From contig JNEM01014003.1 in the NCBI GenBank assembly GCA_000697335.1, positions 1 through 18,490 on the forward strand: 18,490 nt of DNA, given 5' to 3'. A model generated the notes under the pieces. That model had not been told where the DNA came from and made no database searches. It saw only the letters and a program-made list of their open reading frames with translations. A program made the position numbers and the translations under genes. The stretch is from Conidiobolus incongruus B7586 (lineage: Eukaryota; Entomophthoromycota; Entomophthoromycetes; Entomophthorales; Conidiobolaceae). The number at the start of each line of letters is the position of its first letter. Position 1 is the first letter of the stretch. This document shows positions 9,693-18,490 of this stretch, in pieces.

Positions 9693-9832
9693 TCATACCC
9701 TACATTATATATCTAATTTAATACAAATAATAATCAAATCATTCCTTCCGAAGTATATGATCCATGGTACATAATTGATAGAGATATATAATGATTTGTG
9801 ATGGTTGTAAGTGAAACGGAATAATAAAAGAT

Positions 9833-9838
9833 TTTATT
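9833..9838 (-). terminator. Poly(A) signal AATAAA of copy 3
   Basis: A minus-strand AATAAA begins eight bases after the stop codon of copy 3. In such AT-rich DNA the word is common by chance, but the position agrees with that in copy 4. Confidence 0.4.
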
Positions 9839-9845
9839 GAAAATT

Positions 9846-10307
9846 CTAACCACAAGTAGCATATTGGAATTTGACACACTTATCATCTTCAAAAATTAAT
9901 ACCAAACGATCTGGGCGATACATTCTATCAAGGATATCACAGGAAGTGTAGAATTCTTTCTTAACATCAGTCTCAAGCTTATTGCCAGCACTGAACTTGG
10001 TTCCGTCACGGGTAGTTTGGTGCAATTTAAGAGTCCAGTATTTCTCATCACATTCAGCATCAGGTCTATTGTAACGTTGGTCTAGTGCTTTGTTTTTCTT
10101 AACACCATCTGCAATACCAGGATATCTGGAAAGCAATTCTTGAGCGCTTAAGTTCTTCAAATCTTCGGATTTATTGGGAAGGGAAGGCTTATTGTTGGAG
10201 TCATCGGGGAATACGATTCTATTGTCGTTATTGTTGTTTTGTGATCTGTTATTAGGGATGGCACCGATAGCAGACAATCCGACTAAAACCAAAAGACTGA
10301 ACTTCAT
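9846..10307 (-). CDS. Secreted four-cysteine protein, copy 3
   Basis: Encodes 153 residues from ATG to TAG. Signal peptide (1-16), Asn/Asp-rich linker and four-cysteine C-terminal domain are as in the other copies. Marker residues Asp28, Ser47, Glu85 and Asp124-Ile125-Leu126 are shared only with copy 4. The two coding sequences differ at seven bases by my count (two replacements, four silent changes and the stop), although copy 4 lies in the opposite orientation with different outer flanks. Sequons N20-R-S, N45-K-S and N52-L-S are all present. A minus-strand AATAAA lies just after the stop (9833-9838). It belongs to the only complete A-D-G-U unit in the window. The 5' flank resembles copy 1, including an extra segment of about 325 bases. 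The family is not recognised. Confidence 0.93.
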   Translation of the reverse strand: MKFSLLVLVGLSAIGAIPNNRSQNNNNDNRIVFPDDSNNKPSLPNKSEDLKNLSAQELLSRYPGIADGVKKNKALDQRYNRPDAECDEKYWTLKLHQTTRDGTKFSAGNKLETDVKKEFYTSCDILDRMYRPDRLVLIFEDDKCVKFQYATCG

Positions 10308-10360
10308 TTTTACTTATAATAAATTATGTTTACTTATGAGTATGGTATATAGCTCGTATC

Positions 10361-10410
10361 TGACTATATATAGCCCAATTGAATTGAAATTCAACTTGAT
10401 AATCGATATG
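10361..10410 (-). promoter_or_regulatory. Promoter of copy 3: TATA box and altered GATA element
   Basis: The core gactatatatagcc (10362-10375) keeps the TATA box but breaks the outer palindrome. The upstream element reads cttgataatcgatatg (10395-10410): one GATAA is kept, and the second has become part of the palindrome atcgat. Copy 4 shares the atcgatatg form, so the four promoters fall into two types. Confidence 0.55.
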
Positions 10411-10471
10411 CAGTGTAATTCCAATATTGTAGCACTAAGGTATCCTTCGGAATGATCTGTAGCAATATAAT

Positions 10472-10796
10472 CCACAACCAGCATTTGTATCTACATCTCT
10501 GTATAATGATTGTATTGAACCCGATCTATTGATACTATTAGATTTTTAAAAAATATGTATATTATTTGTTAAAATAAAACTTTCAGTTCGTACACTTGAA
10601 TCCTTAACATATTTTTAGTATTGCTATTCTTTTAATTTAAAAGATTAATGACATTATATAAAAATGTAATACCTGAATATTATAATAATTTAATTAAATT
10701 GGCTTTCATCATCATCCAAATCAAAGTTAGTATCTTAATAAAATAAATTAATCTTCAATATCAAGTTAAATTTCTGCAGCTTTCAGGTTACAGCTC
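10472..10796. other. Extra ~325-bp 5' segment in unit 3, matching 1510-1826
   Basis: It begins ccacaaccagcatttgtatc and ends ttctgcagctttc like the unit 1 segment, with scattered differences and small indels between. It sits about 165 bases upstream of the ATG of copy 3 and could contain distal regulatory sequence lacking from copies 2 and 4. Confidence 0.6.
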
Positions 10797-12880
10797 TGTA
10801 GAAAATAATTGTCAAGTTTATTGATTTTCAATCTCCCATTTTAGTTAATAGATCCCAATCCTCAAAGATTTTTATCTGATGTCTTGCAAATTAATTGAAT
10901 TAAATGGACTTTCGTTTTAGTGTATATGAATTTTATCTGATTGATTCTTTAGCCTGTTATTTATTCGAGTCAGATATCACAAAATAATAATGTAACAATA
11001 TATTCTTACTGATGTTTATAAATCTATTCTCACTCTAAAATAATATGGATTAATAATTAAATTTAATAGAATGATATGATTTCATTTATCGCTATTGTAT
11101 GACGTAAAATATATTTTATAATATCATAACAATTCAATATTAATATCTACTTAATATTTTGAAATTGGAAAATGAGAAAAATTGAATTATATTAATATGT
11201 TTCATTATCAAAATTAATAGGGTTAAAATCAAAAAATTAAAATACATTATTTTTGAATTTTAACTTGATTTTTATACATCATGTCAATTTTTGTTATTCT
11301 ATTATGTTGTATTACTCAACTAGAACATTTGAAAAATAAATTTTCATTTCTTTATAATATATATTTTGATATATAATTTGATTCTTTCAAATATTATAGA
11401 AATAAATACTTGCTAAATATACTGATATTTTAAATTTTAACTAAAAATTAAGTATTATTAGCTATGATTTAAAATGAATTTGGATTGTAATTATTGTTCG
11501 TATGCTTGAAAAAATAGTTGCCATTTATTAATTTATTCATTATAAAATTTATAATTAAATTTTGACAATTAACGTTGGATTAAATGATTAATATAATATA
11601 AGCCATTTTCAATTGCCATCCCGATTTTGCAAATATAATTTTAAACATATATTATATTTAAAAAATATTCATTAACTATAAATAAATAATTTTTTGGTTA
11701 TAATTTCAGAAAATATATTAATTATAAAGAAGAAATTTCATTTTATTAAAAAAATATAAAATATAAAGTATAATAAAAGTCTGTTAATATATTTTTTGAT
11801 TATTGAACTATATATAATAGTTATATTAATTAAAAAGTTAATATAAATTTTTCATAACATAATTAATTGATAATTAATAATATGTTGAGTATTTATTTTA
11901 ATATATTAATAAATTTAAAGAATATTTAGTAAAATTAATATTTATTTCCATTATATATAGAATGAATTTATTGTACTAATTAACAAGATAGTTAAAAAAT
12001 AATAATATCTAGTATTGGTGCGTATTTCTTTCTAATCCTGTTATATTAAATTTGATTAAATAATTACTTATATTAAATAAATAATAATTATATAAATTAA
12101 ACTATATTTTGATCAAAATATTTAATTATAATTTGTGAAAAAATTAATATATTTTAATTCGGTATTAATATAAGATAATTTTTTACGATTAATAAATTGA
12201 AATAAATAAAGGATATTAATCATAATTTAAATATAAATATAGTATGCAGCGCATTTCACAAAAAATATCAATTAAACCCTATCATCATTATATTGGTTTA
12301 AAAATTATATTATAAACAGTGAATATAACTTTTTAATTTTCTATTATATTAAAAATTATATATGATTTTAATTATGTGTTAATCTATGCTTGAATAAAAA
12401 TTATAATATCACTGTCATATTTAGTATAATTAAAAATGTTTCTATAATCAAAAATATGATAAATGTATTCTCGATTGGATATTTCAAATTTAAAATAAGT
12501 ATATAAACTAAAAAATTAATTATATATAGAAAATATTTATATGAACATGTTAATTAATAGCAGTAGTTATAAACATTGGTATTGATAATGAACGATGATT
12601 TAACTTGAATTACATTAGTTTTATTTTTGAAAAATATTTGAAATTTCAGTTTTTGATATATAAAAATTTTTTGGTTTTTTATGCCAGTATTATAACTTTT
12701 ATATATAAATTTATAAATTCACAGATTCCTTAAATTAATTAGAGCAATAATACTGAAATATTAGCTGATATTTTATTTTCATTTAGTATTTAATTTTTTT
12801 TTGAAATTCATTAAAATTCAATTATTATCACATAGCATTTTAAAAAATAAAAATATTTTGCGATTAAATAAAAAAAATAA
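10797..12880. other. Block U of unit 3; no gene seen
   Basis: AT-rich 5' flank of copy 3, matching unit 1 except that it lacks the 2941-3620 insertion. No ORF, RNA gene or element was seen. Confidence 0.55.
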
Positions 12881-13608
12881 TTAATTAATTATATAACATA
12901 TAAAAATAGCTATAAAATATAAAATTAACACCTTTTTATTATTATTAGTAACTTTTTACCATATTGTTGGCAAACATCTAATAACTAAAATATATTTTTT
13001 TGATGAAAGTCTGAAATTTAGTATTTTATAAACTAATTATATTTTCTAACAAAAAGTTTTTATTTTGTAGGTTGGCTTTTAAATTTCCTGAAAAAATTAT
13101 TATAACATGGTCTGTAATTTATCATATATATTAGATATGGTAGTTTTTTATTTATTTTCATTAGATAACTCTTTAGAATTAAACTTTGAAAATTTTTCAT
13201 TAATATTCAAAATACTAAGTCTTTTGATATTTTATCAAAAATAATAATTAAATTTAATCTAATCTAAAATAGAAATTAAAGTTCAATATTGATTAAATTT
13301 TTTAAGAACTATATAAATTTAGTATATTCTATCTTATTCTATTTTAATAATTAATATTTATCTATAAATAAAATATTTACTTAAAAGAATTTTTAAAAAG
13401 GATAAATTTAACTTAATTATAATATCCTGATTAATATTAAAGGATTTAAAATTTATCAATTATAATAATTTATTTTAAAAGCCTTGTTTTTGATTATAAC
13501 TTGATAAGTTTTATTTAATAATACTCTCTTCAGCATTATTTAAGCTTTAGTTAAATTATAAGGTATCAATTTTATATTTGTATTAATTTGATAAAATGTA
13601 TATTTTAA
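12880..13608. other. Block A of unit 4, first part; no gene seen
   Basis: Extremely AT-rich and collinear with 6900-7670, with many small indels. It is interrupted at 13609 by the TIR element. Confidence 0.5.
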
Positions 13609-13646
13609 TACACTGACCCACAAAAGTGAGTCATAAAATCAAAAAT
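13609..13646. repeat. Left terminal inverted repeat and TA duplication
   Basis: TA followed by cactgacccacaaaagtgag and then tcataaaatcaaaaa. It pairs with 13931-13966 in inversion. Confidence 0.85.
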
Positions 13647-13966
13647 ATATATATTTTAATTAATAACTAAAACAATTGTATATATTAGATTACTTGAAAC
13701 TATAATATATAATTAAGGTATATTATTTAATAATAAATAAATATATTTAGATATATTTAGTAAACTATTAGCAAAAATATTAACCCTTAATATTTAACCA
13801 AGGTGAGTCATAAATTTGCAGGTTTTTGAGATAAGGGGATATATATAACTAATAAATATAATAGATTTTAATTATTTAATTTTGGTTTATTTTATTAAAT
13901 ATTAATCAAGTTATTAGTAAAAATATAGGTGTTTTTGATTTTATGACTCACTTTTGCAGGTCAGTG
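13611..13966. mobile_element. Non-autonomous TIR transposon (MITE), Tc1/mariner-like
   Basis: A 356-bp element bounded by inverted repeats of about 36 bases: cactgacc..caaaagtgag then tcataaaatcaaaaa on the left, and its reverse complement ending in ggtcagtg on the right (two or three mismatches). It is flanked by TA on both sides (13609-13610 and 13967-13968), the target duplication typical of the Tc1/mariner superfamily. It is AT-rich with no ORF, hence non-autonomous. The matching place in unit 3 (about 7668-7685) lacks it, so it inserted after those units separated. An internal copy of part of the terminal repeat (aaggtgagtcataaatttgcagg, 13800-13822) is also present. Confidence 0.85.
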
Positions 13967-13968
13967 TA
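13931..13968. repeat. Right terminal inverted repeat and TA duplication
   Basis: gtttttgattttatgactca continuing cttttgcaggtcagtg, then TA. It differs from the left arm mainly at the gcagg/ccaca position. Confidence 0.85.
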
Positions 13969-14600
13969 TATATAAGATACCTATATGACTAATATTAAAA
14001 TATTTTGATATTTTTCTAGCTTAAAAATTTATTATTTTTAATATATTTTATAACTATATTAATAAATCAGAAAAGTAACCATTAAACTTAATATTCTATA
14101 TTTTGGCAAATTTTGGATAATTTCTTTGTTAGGTTTAGAATAATATATTTAGCAATATATAATTGATTAAGACTATACTTTATAAAAAAAGCTGATTGTA
14201 AATTTTTAATAATTTTAAAGATTTATGGCTAAGTTTGATTGATCATAAAATAAAAGATTTATGATGATTATTATTTGGTTTAGATATAATTAAATTAAAT
14301 AATAAATTTTAAAAAATTAATATAAAATCAAAAAATATATATTTAAATATAATTAGTAAAAAAATAACTATATTCTATTATATAAATATATTAAGACTAA
14401 TTATATATTTTTAAAAATCTAAAAATAAAAAAATTCCAATTTATTCAAATCAAAGTTATTAATAGTTATATAAAGTATTTTTATAATTTTAAATTAAATT
14501 TTTAATTTTATTTATTGAATTTTTGAAAATTTAATACCAATTGATATTAGATAAATTAAGTATTTATGTAATTTAACTATAATTTTATTTAATGTATTAT
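13969..14600. other. Block A remainder and truncated block D of unit 4; no gene seen
   Basis: 13969-14200 continues block A after the TIR element (ctaatattaaaatatttt against ctagtattaaagtatttt at about 7690). 14200-14480 follows the start of block D (tttatggctaagtttg against tttatggttaagtttt at 31). The match is lost by about 14600, before any gene. Confidence 0.5.
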
Positions 14601-14621
14601 TTCAATTAAGAATTTACTATT

Positions 14622-14830
14622 TGTCCCAGATCCATAACCACTCTTGGAACTCCCATAAAGCATAACACGACTCACTATCCTATAAATAGTTAGACAATAT
14701 AACCTTTTACAACTGATGGACTTCGGAATAGTCAGTCTATTAACTAGCCTATTTTAGTTCAGCTTCCTTTGCACCCTGACTTTGCTTAATTAGTCCAATA
14801 AATCTAGTAACCATCCAGTACACTATCTTG
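14622..14830 (-). pseudogene. Promoter-region remnant of a lost gene copy
   Basis: This short stretch is less AT-rich than its surroundings. 14718-14810 (gacttcggaatagtcagtct, then ttcagcttcctttgcaccct..tttgcttaattagtccaata) follows the copy 2 upstream sequence 5330-5425 (attcttcggaatcgtctg..ttcagcttcctgtttcgcca..ttccttaatagttcaata) in the minus orientation. A TATA-like word, ctatttatagg, lies at 14679-14689. No coding sequence of the secreted protein follows. Instead there is a 24-codon frame, 14589-14663, starting MLYGSSKSGYGSGTNSK, whose ATG is only about 20 bases from the TATA-like word. I read this as the 5' flank of a fifth gene whose body was deleted. A different small gene using the same promoter cannot be excluded. 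Confidence 0.45.
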
Positions 14831-14849
14831 GATCAATTATATATTATAA

Positions 14850-16434
14850 TAAAAAATCATATAGTTTATATTTTTTCAATATAATACTATTATATATGGG
14901 ATTAGCAATTGAAAATTTTTATATTCCAATAAATAATAATTATCAAACTATTGCAAAATTATATTATAACTAATTTTTATAATATAATTTACTGGAAGAT
15001 GGTTTAATAATATGAATTACATAGTAAGATTATGCTGAAATGAAGTTATTGCTATAATTATTATAAGTATACTATTATAATATTTATTCCATGATATTTC
15101 AATTTTTAATAAATAATAGCTTTTTGAGATTCCAATTGGAAATTATAATATATATTATGTTATCAATAATGCTAATATGTATCAGTTTTGATTTTAATTA
15201 GTAAATGATATCTTATAAAGATTTTTATAATTATTTCTCAAATGTATTTCAATATTTTATGTTTTAGAATTAAAATAAATCTTGAGAAATTGATTTTCAT
15301 TATTCATTGGATTAAATTTAATTAACAAATTATATATATTTTAATTTCAATTTTGGTTCTTTGCAATAATTAAATATTTGAATAATATCTTTGTTGACTA
15401 AGTATAATACAAAATAGATTAAAGTGCTGAATATAGTAGACTTGATAGAACATAGTGGATTAATATTTTTGAACAAGTTTATTAATTTTGCGTTAAATCT
15501 GCAAAGTGGCTACAAATTAAGAAATGATATACATGATATCAATTATTATTATATCACATTCAGTAATTAATAAGGAATTATGAGATTATTAAATTATCCT
15601 CATAATCTTCAAATTGGACATTAAAAATATATCAATATCATTGAATCAAATGTTTAAACTAAATTATATTGATTTTTTGCTTAATAAATATTCACATTAG
15701 AATCCTCACTACATATTGTTTATAATTATTCAAAAAATATAACTAAAATCAATTTGAAAGATTATTTTAGCCCAGATTTATTGATTATTCATTCATTAGA
15801 ACATTGTGCTTTGAATAACTGAATTAGGCAATAATTTAGGCAGTTTAATTTCCACTTAAAACTTAATTATTTCCTGATCATTTTTAAATTTGAGATTTGG
15901 TCTAGATTTAAAATTATTTGTGGAGCAAGATTAGCAATAGACAAGTTTATTAGATGATTCTGATTTATTATTTAAAATGATGCAAAATATTTTAAAAGTT
16001 TTAGAGGCTAAATAATATTGATATATATTGCCAAGATTGTTATATAATTAGATGAAAATTTCAAATACAAATTTTTGTTTATTAATATAATATTATTATT
16101 ATAGATAAAAAACTTGTTTATAAATATTTTGAAGCGTTATGTGTAACAAATCAGACTTAGCTAATGGACTTTATATTATTGGTTTCGGACCTAAACGCAT
16201 ATTTGGTTAAGGATAAAAACTTCAATAAAACTTCCCACAATACACGATAATGATCAAAAATAAATTGAACAAAATTATAAATAATCTAATAAAAATCTTT
16301 AATTTCAAACTATTAAGGAAAATGGCGAAACAGGAGCCTGAATAACTTGACAATCATTTTCTATTGATTTGATATTAGACCGAAACAAATGATTCCAAAG
16401 AATGTCTCGGGGCAAAGATATTTAGATTACATTG
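14850..16434. other. Block U of unit 5 (inverted); no gene seen
   Basis: Non-coding 5' flank of copy 4, the inverted match of 5316-6900. An imperfect inverted repeat lies within it (15941-15970 and 16144-16173). The segment 16305-16440 keeps the conserved upstream words (aaaatggcgaaacaggagcc, caatcattttctattgattt). Confidence 0.55.
15941..16173. repeat. ~233-bp segment with imperfect 30-base inverted ends
   Basis: 15941-15970 (acaagtttattagatgattc...) and the reverse complement of 16144-16173 agree at 22 of 30 positions. The left arm matches 5748-5777 of unit 2 in inversion, while the right arm is poorly kept there. It could be an old, decayed MITE or a simple hairpin-forming repeat. Confidence 0.35.
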
Positions 16435-16484
16435 CATATCGATTATAAAGTTGATTTTCAGTTGAATTGAGCTATATATAGTCA
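16434..16484 (+). promoter_or_regulatory. Promoter of copy 4: TATA box and altered GATA element
   Basis: The TATA box sits in gctatatatagtcag (16471-16485), about 60 bases before the ATG. The upstream element reads catatcgattataaagttgat and is the inverted counterpart of the copy 3 sequence, with atcgat in place of the second GATAA; here both GATAA words are lost or reduced. The stretch between TATA box and ATG also differs from the other copies around 16483-16500. Confidence 0.55.
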
Positions 16485-16537
16485 GTTACTACCCATCTAC
16501 CATACTCATAAGTAAACATAATTTATTATAAGCAATA

Positions 16538-16999
16538 ATGAAGTTCAGTCTTTTGGTTTTAGTCGGATTGTCTGCTATCGGTGCCACCCCTAATAACAGA
16601 TCACAAAACAACAATAACGACAATAGAATCGTATTCCCCGATGACTCCAACAATAAGCCTTCCCTTCCCAATAAGTCCGAAGATTTAAAGAACTTAAGCG
16701 CTCAAGAATTGCTTTCCAGATATCCTGGTATTGCAGATGGTGTTAAGAAAAACAAAGCACTAGACCAACGTTACAATAGACCTGATGCTGAATGTGATGA
16801 GAAATACTGGACTCTTAAATTACACCAAACTACCCGTGATGGAACCAAGTTCAGTGCTGGCAATAAGCTTGAGACTGATGTTAAGAAAGAATTCTACACT
16901 TCCTGTGATATCCTTGATAGAATGTATCGCCCAGATCGTTTGGTATTAATGTTTGAAGATGATAAGTGTGTCAAGTTCCAATATGCTACTTGTGGTTAA
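16538..16999 (+). CDS. Secreted four-cysteine protein, copy 4 (inverted)
   Basis: Encodes 153 residues from ATG to TAA and is the only copy on the plus strand. It has signal peptide residues 1-16 followed by Thr17 (Ile in the others), so the first mature residue differs. Linker and C-terminal domain match copy 3 except Ile138Met. Cys86, Cys123, Cys144 and Cys152 are intact, and sequons N20-R-S, N45-K-S and N52-L-S are present. AATAAA at 17007-17012 follows the stop by eight bases. A TATA box lies at about 16472-16481. The flanks on both sides are inverted matches of the copy 2 flanks for over 2 kb, whereas the coding sequence is nearly that of copy 3; this mismatch points to gene conversion. 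The frame is open and the domain unchanged, so it is probably functional. The function is unknown. Confidence 0.93.
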   Translation: MKFSLLVLVGLSAIGATPNNRSQNNNNDNRIVFPDDSNNKPSLPNKSEDLKNLSAQELLSRYPGIADGVKKNKALDQRYNRPDAECDEKYWTLKLHQTTRDGTKFSAGNKLETDVKKEFYTSCDILDRMYRPDRLVLMFEDDKCVKFQYATCG

Positions 17000-17006
17000 A
17001 TTTTTT

Positions 17007-17012
17007 AATAAA
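17007..17012 (+). terminator. Poly(A) signal AATAAA of copy 4
   Basis: AATAAA lies eight bases beyond the TAA of copy 4, matching the placement in copy 3. Chance occurrence in AT-rich DNA limits confidence. Confidence 0.4.
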
Positions 17013-17267
17013 AATTCTATATACATATTTCAAAATTCTCTTTAAGGTTATATTTAAATGTCTTAGAAAATGTGATACTACGATTAATATAACAAAAATA
17101 TTTATATTAATTGAAATTCTGGCTTAATTAAATTTTTCAATTTCGTAACTAAAAATTCTCTCATCAATTTATAAGACATTCTTACTATTAATCAAAAAAT
17201 CAAATATTTTAATTTGAAGCCATGCGAAACTTTTTAACATCTGCTTTTTCAAACATATTATTAATTT

Positions 17268-17311
<44 letters not shown>

Positions 17312-18490
17312 CAAATAGGAAATTATATAGTTGTAAATCAAATAAATATATAAAATAGCTTTTATGGGTAAAAAAGGAACTTTTTAAAATTTATTATAAA
17401 ATTGAATTATATTAAAACCTAGCAATAATCATCAAGAGTCTTTTATTCTAGTATTAGTAAGGTTTAACCATAAAACCTCTAAAATTGTTTAAAATTTACA
17501 AAAAGCTTTTGGTAATAAAGCATTATCTAATAAGCTATCTATCACTAGGTAAATTATATTAAAGTTAAAAGAAAACCTATTTAAAATCTATAATAGTCTA
17601 TTCAACTAATTTTAATTATTATTCTTTTAATTATAAATAGGATTCAGAAAATATATTAAAAGAACTATTCAATTTGAGTTAAAGAATTATCATGATATCA
17701 TAGTATTAGTTAAATAAGTATTTTATATATTTTAATATTTAAACTTAAAATTAATTAACAAAAAAATATAATAATTGCTTAATAATTTAACTAAAGCTTA
17801 AAAAAAACTATAATAGCTATTATTATACAAAACTTATTTAAATATTACCAAAACTAAAACTTTAATAATAAATCTTTATAATAAACAAATATCCAGGTTT
17901 TTTTGTATAAACCTTTATTAAAACATAGATTATATTCTTAAATTATATTAAAATTATTTCCTTTATATTATTTCTAAAATATTTTATTTATAATAGATTT
18001 TATAATTTTTATTTTATTTTTAAAAATAATTATAAAATAATAAACTTAATATTCCTATTTCAAAAAGAACTAATTCTAATTATTGCTTTTAAAAATATTT
18101 TAAAACTTTATTATTTTATTTAATTATCAAAAAATATATAAACTTTATGTTATAAACAAATTTCCAATTAAAGTAATTAAATAAAACTATCATATATAAT
18201 ATATTCTATGGATTATAATCTATATGGTTATAACTATTTTAGTTAATTCTAAAACTAGCATATAACAAAAACATACTTCCAAAAAATTTAATAATAAAGT
18301 ATTAGATTTCAGTCTTTAATAAAAACATTATCTTATAAGAGTTAAAAATATATTAAAAATATAACATCAAATCTTTATTAATAATAAAAAAATTAATATT
18401 TTATTTTATATTAATAAATATATTTTATATAATAATATTTAATTTATTTATCAAAACAAATTATTAATAATTTAAATGACCAAATAATAT
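17013..18490. other. Blocks D and A of unit 5 (inverted); no gene seen
   Basis: 17013-17540 is the inverted 3' flank (D), nearest to copy 2 close to the gene and to copy 1 further out. 17540-18490 is inverted block A: the reverse complement of 17815-17880 reads like 7520-7575 (aaagttttagttttggt). No ORF, RNA gene or element was seen. Confidence 0.5.
17274..17310. repeat. (AT)n microsatellite in block D of unit 5
   Basis: A 37-base AT dinucleotide run at the position equivalent to 161-186 in the inverted unit, flanked by the shared word taggaaattatat (ataatttccta in unit 1). Confidence 0.85.

Larger units (their letters stand above)
6900..12880 (-). repeat. Duplicated unit 3 (complete A-D-G-U, carries copy 3)
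   Basis: This is the only full unit. Block A is 6900-7890, D is 7890-9845, the gene is 9846-10307 and U runs to about 12880, where a second block A begins. The period from one block A to the next is about 6.0 kb. D is about 1 kb longer than in unit 1 because of extra sequence between about 8160 and 9185. Confidence 0.7.
12880..14850 (-). repeat. Duplicated unit 4, gene lost
   Basis: 12880-14200 follows block A of unit 3 (7430-7570 pairs with 13390-13510: aatttattttaaaag and similar words) and 14200-14600 follows the start of block D. The unit then jumps at about 14600-14620 to a promoter-type remnant. No coding sequence of the secreted protein can be found, so gene and most of D appear deleted. 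A TIR element interrupts block A. Confidence 0.6.
14850..18490 (+). repeat. Duplicated unit 5, inverted (U-G-D-A, carries copy 4)
   Basis: Reading plus to minus, this unit reproduces block U of unit 2 (16470 down to about 14850), the gene, block D (17000-17540) and block A (17540 to the window end). The D/A boundary is recognisable: the reverse complement of 17500-17545 reads like 7845-7895. It forms long inverted arms with units 2 and 3, with about 8-11 kb between them. Confidence 0.7.

Noticed and set aside
14589-14663. 24-codon frame after a TATA-like word
   Set aside because: It is too short and unsupported by any second copy to call a gene. It is kept only as a note to the promoter remnant.
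884-16999. Ciliate-type genetic code suggested by the high A+T content
   Set aside because: TAA ends copies 2 and 4 and TAG ends copies 1 and 3 at the same residue, and glutamine is written with CAA inside the genes, so both are true stops.
1-18490. tRNA, rRNA or other structured RNA genes
   Set aside because: I looked for GC-richer clover-leaf-sized islands and the ggttcgaatc-type B-box word on both strands and found none.
1-18490. CRISPR array or bacterial operon
   Set aside because: There are no short regularly spaced repeats, ribosome binding sites or adjacent same-strand gene sets. TATA boxes, spacing and gene density are eukaryotic.

Overview
The window is a very AT-rich stretch of eukaryotic nuclear DNA. 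By eye, the non-coding sequence is about 80% A+T or more, and the genes are clearly less so. It carries four copies of one small gene. All four are intronless and encode a 153-residue secreted protein with a 16-residue signal peptide, an Asn-rich linker and a C-terminal domain with four cysteines. They have eukaryote-type promoters (a TATA box about 50 to 60 bases before the ATG). Two copies end in TAA and two in TAG, so the ciliate code does not apply. The compact intronless genes, the codon choice and the AT-rich spacers suggest a fungus, possibly an early-diverging one, but no marker gene proves this. I do not recognise the protein family. A lineage-restricted secreted (effector-like) protein is the best guess.

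The whole window is an array of diverged copies of one roughly 6 kb unit. Each unit reads, left to right in the orientation of copies 1-3: block A (extremely AT-rich, no gene), block D (3' flank of the gene), G (the gene, minus strand), block U (5' flank). Unit 1 (1 to ~4610) has D-G-U and gene copy 1. Unit 2 (~4615 to ~6900) has only a short D, then G-U and gene copy 2. Unit 3 (~6900 to ~12880) is complete, with gene copy 3. Unit 4 (~12880 to ~14850) has A and part of D, then a promoter-like remnant without the gene. Unit 5 (~14850 to 18490) is inverted (U-G-D-A) and carries gene copy 4 on the plus strand. Unit boundaries come from hand-matched anchor words and are good to about 50 bases.

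The history is mosaic. Large-scale flank structure pairs copies 1 with 3 and 2 with 4. The coding sequences instead pair 3 with 4, at seven base differences by my count. The promoter plus signal-peptide segment is identical over 174 bases between copies 1 and 2. A non-coding block 3' of the gene is identical over 211 bases between copies 1 and 3. This looks like repeated gene conversion between paralogues. Later additions include a 356-bp terminal-inverted-repeat element with TA target duplication (13611-13966), absent from the matching site in unit 3, and a unit-1-specific insertion (~2941 to ~3620) holding a less AT-rich island with a 60-codon open stretch. No RNA gene, CRISPR array or recognisable retroelement was found.
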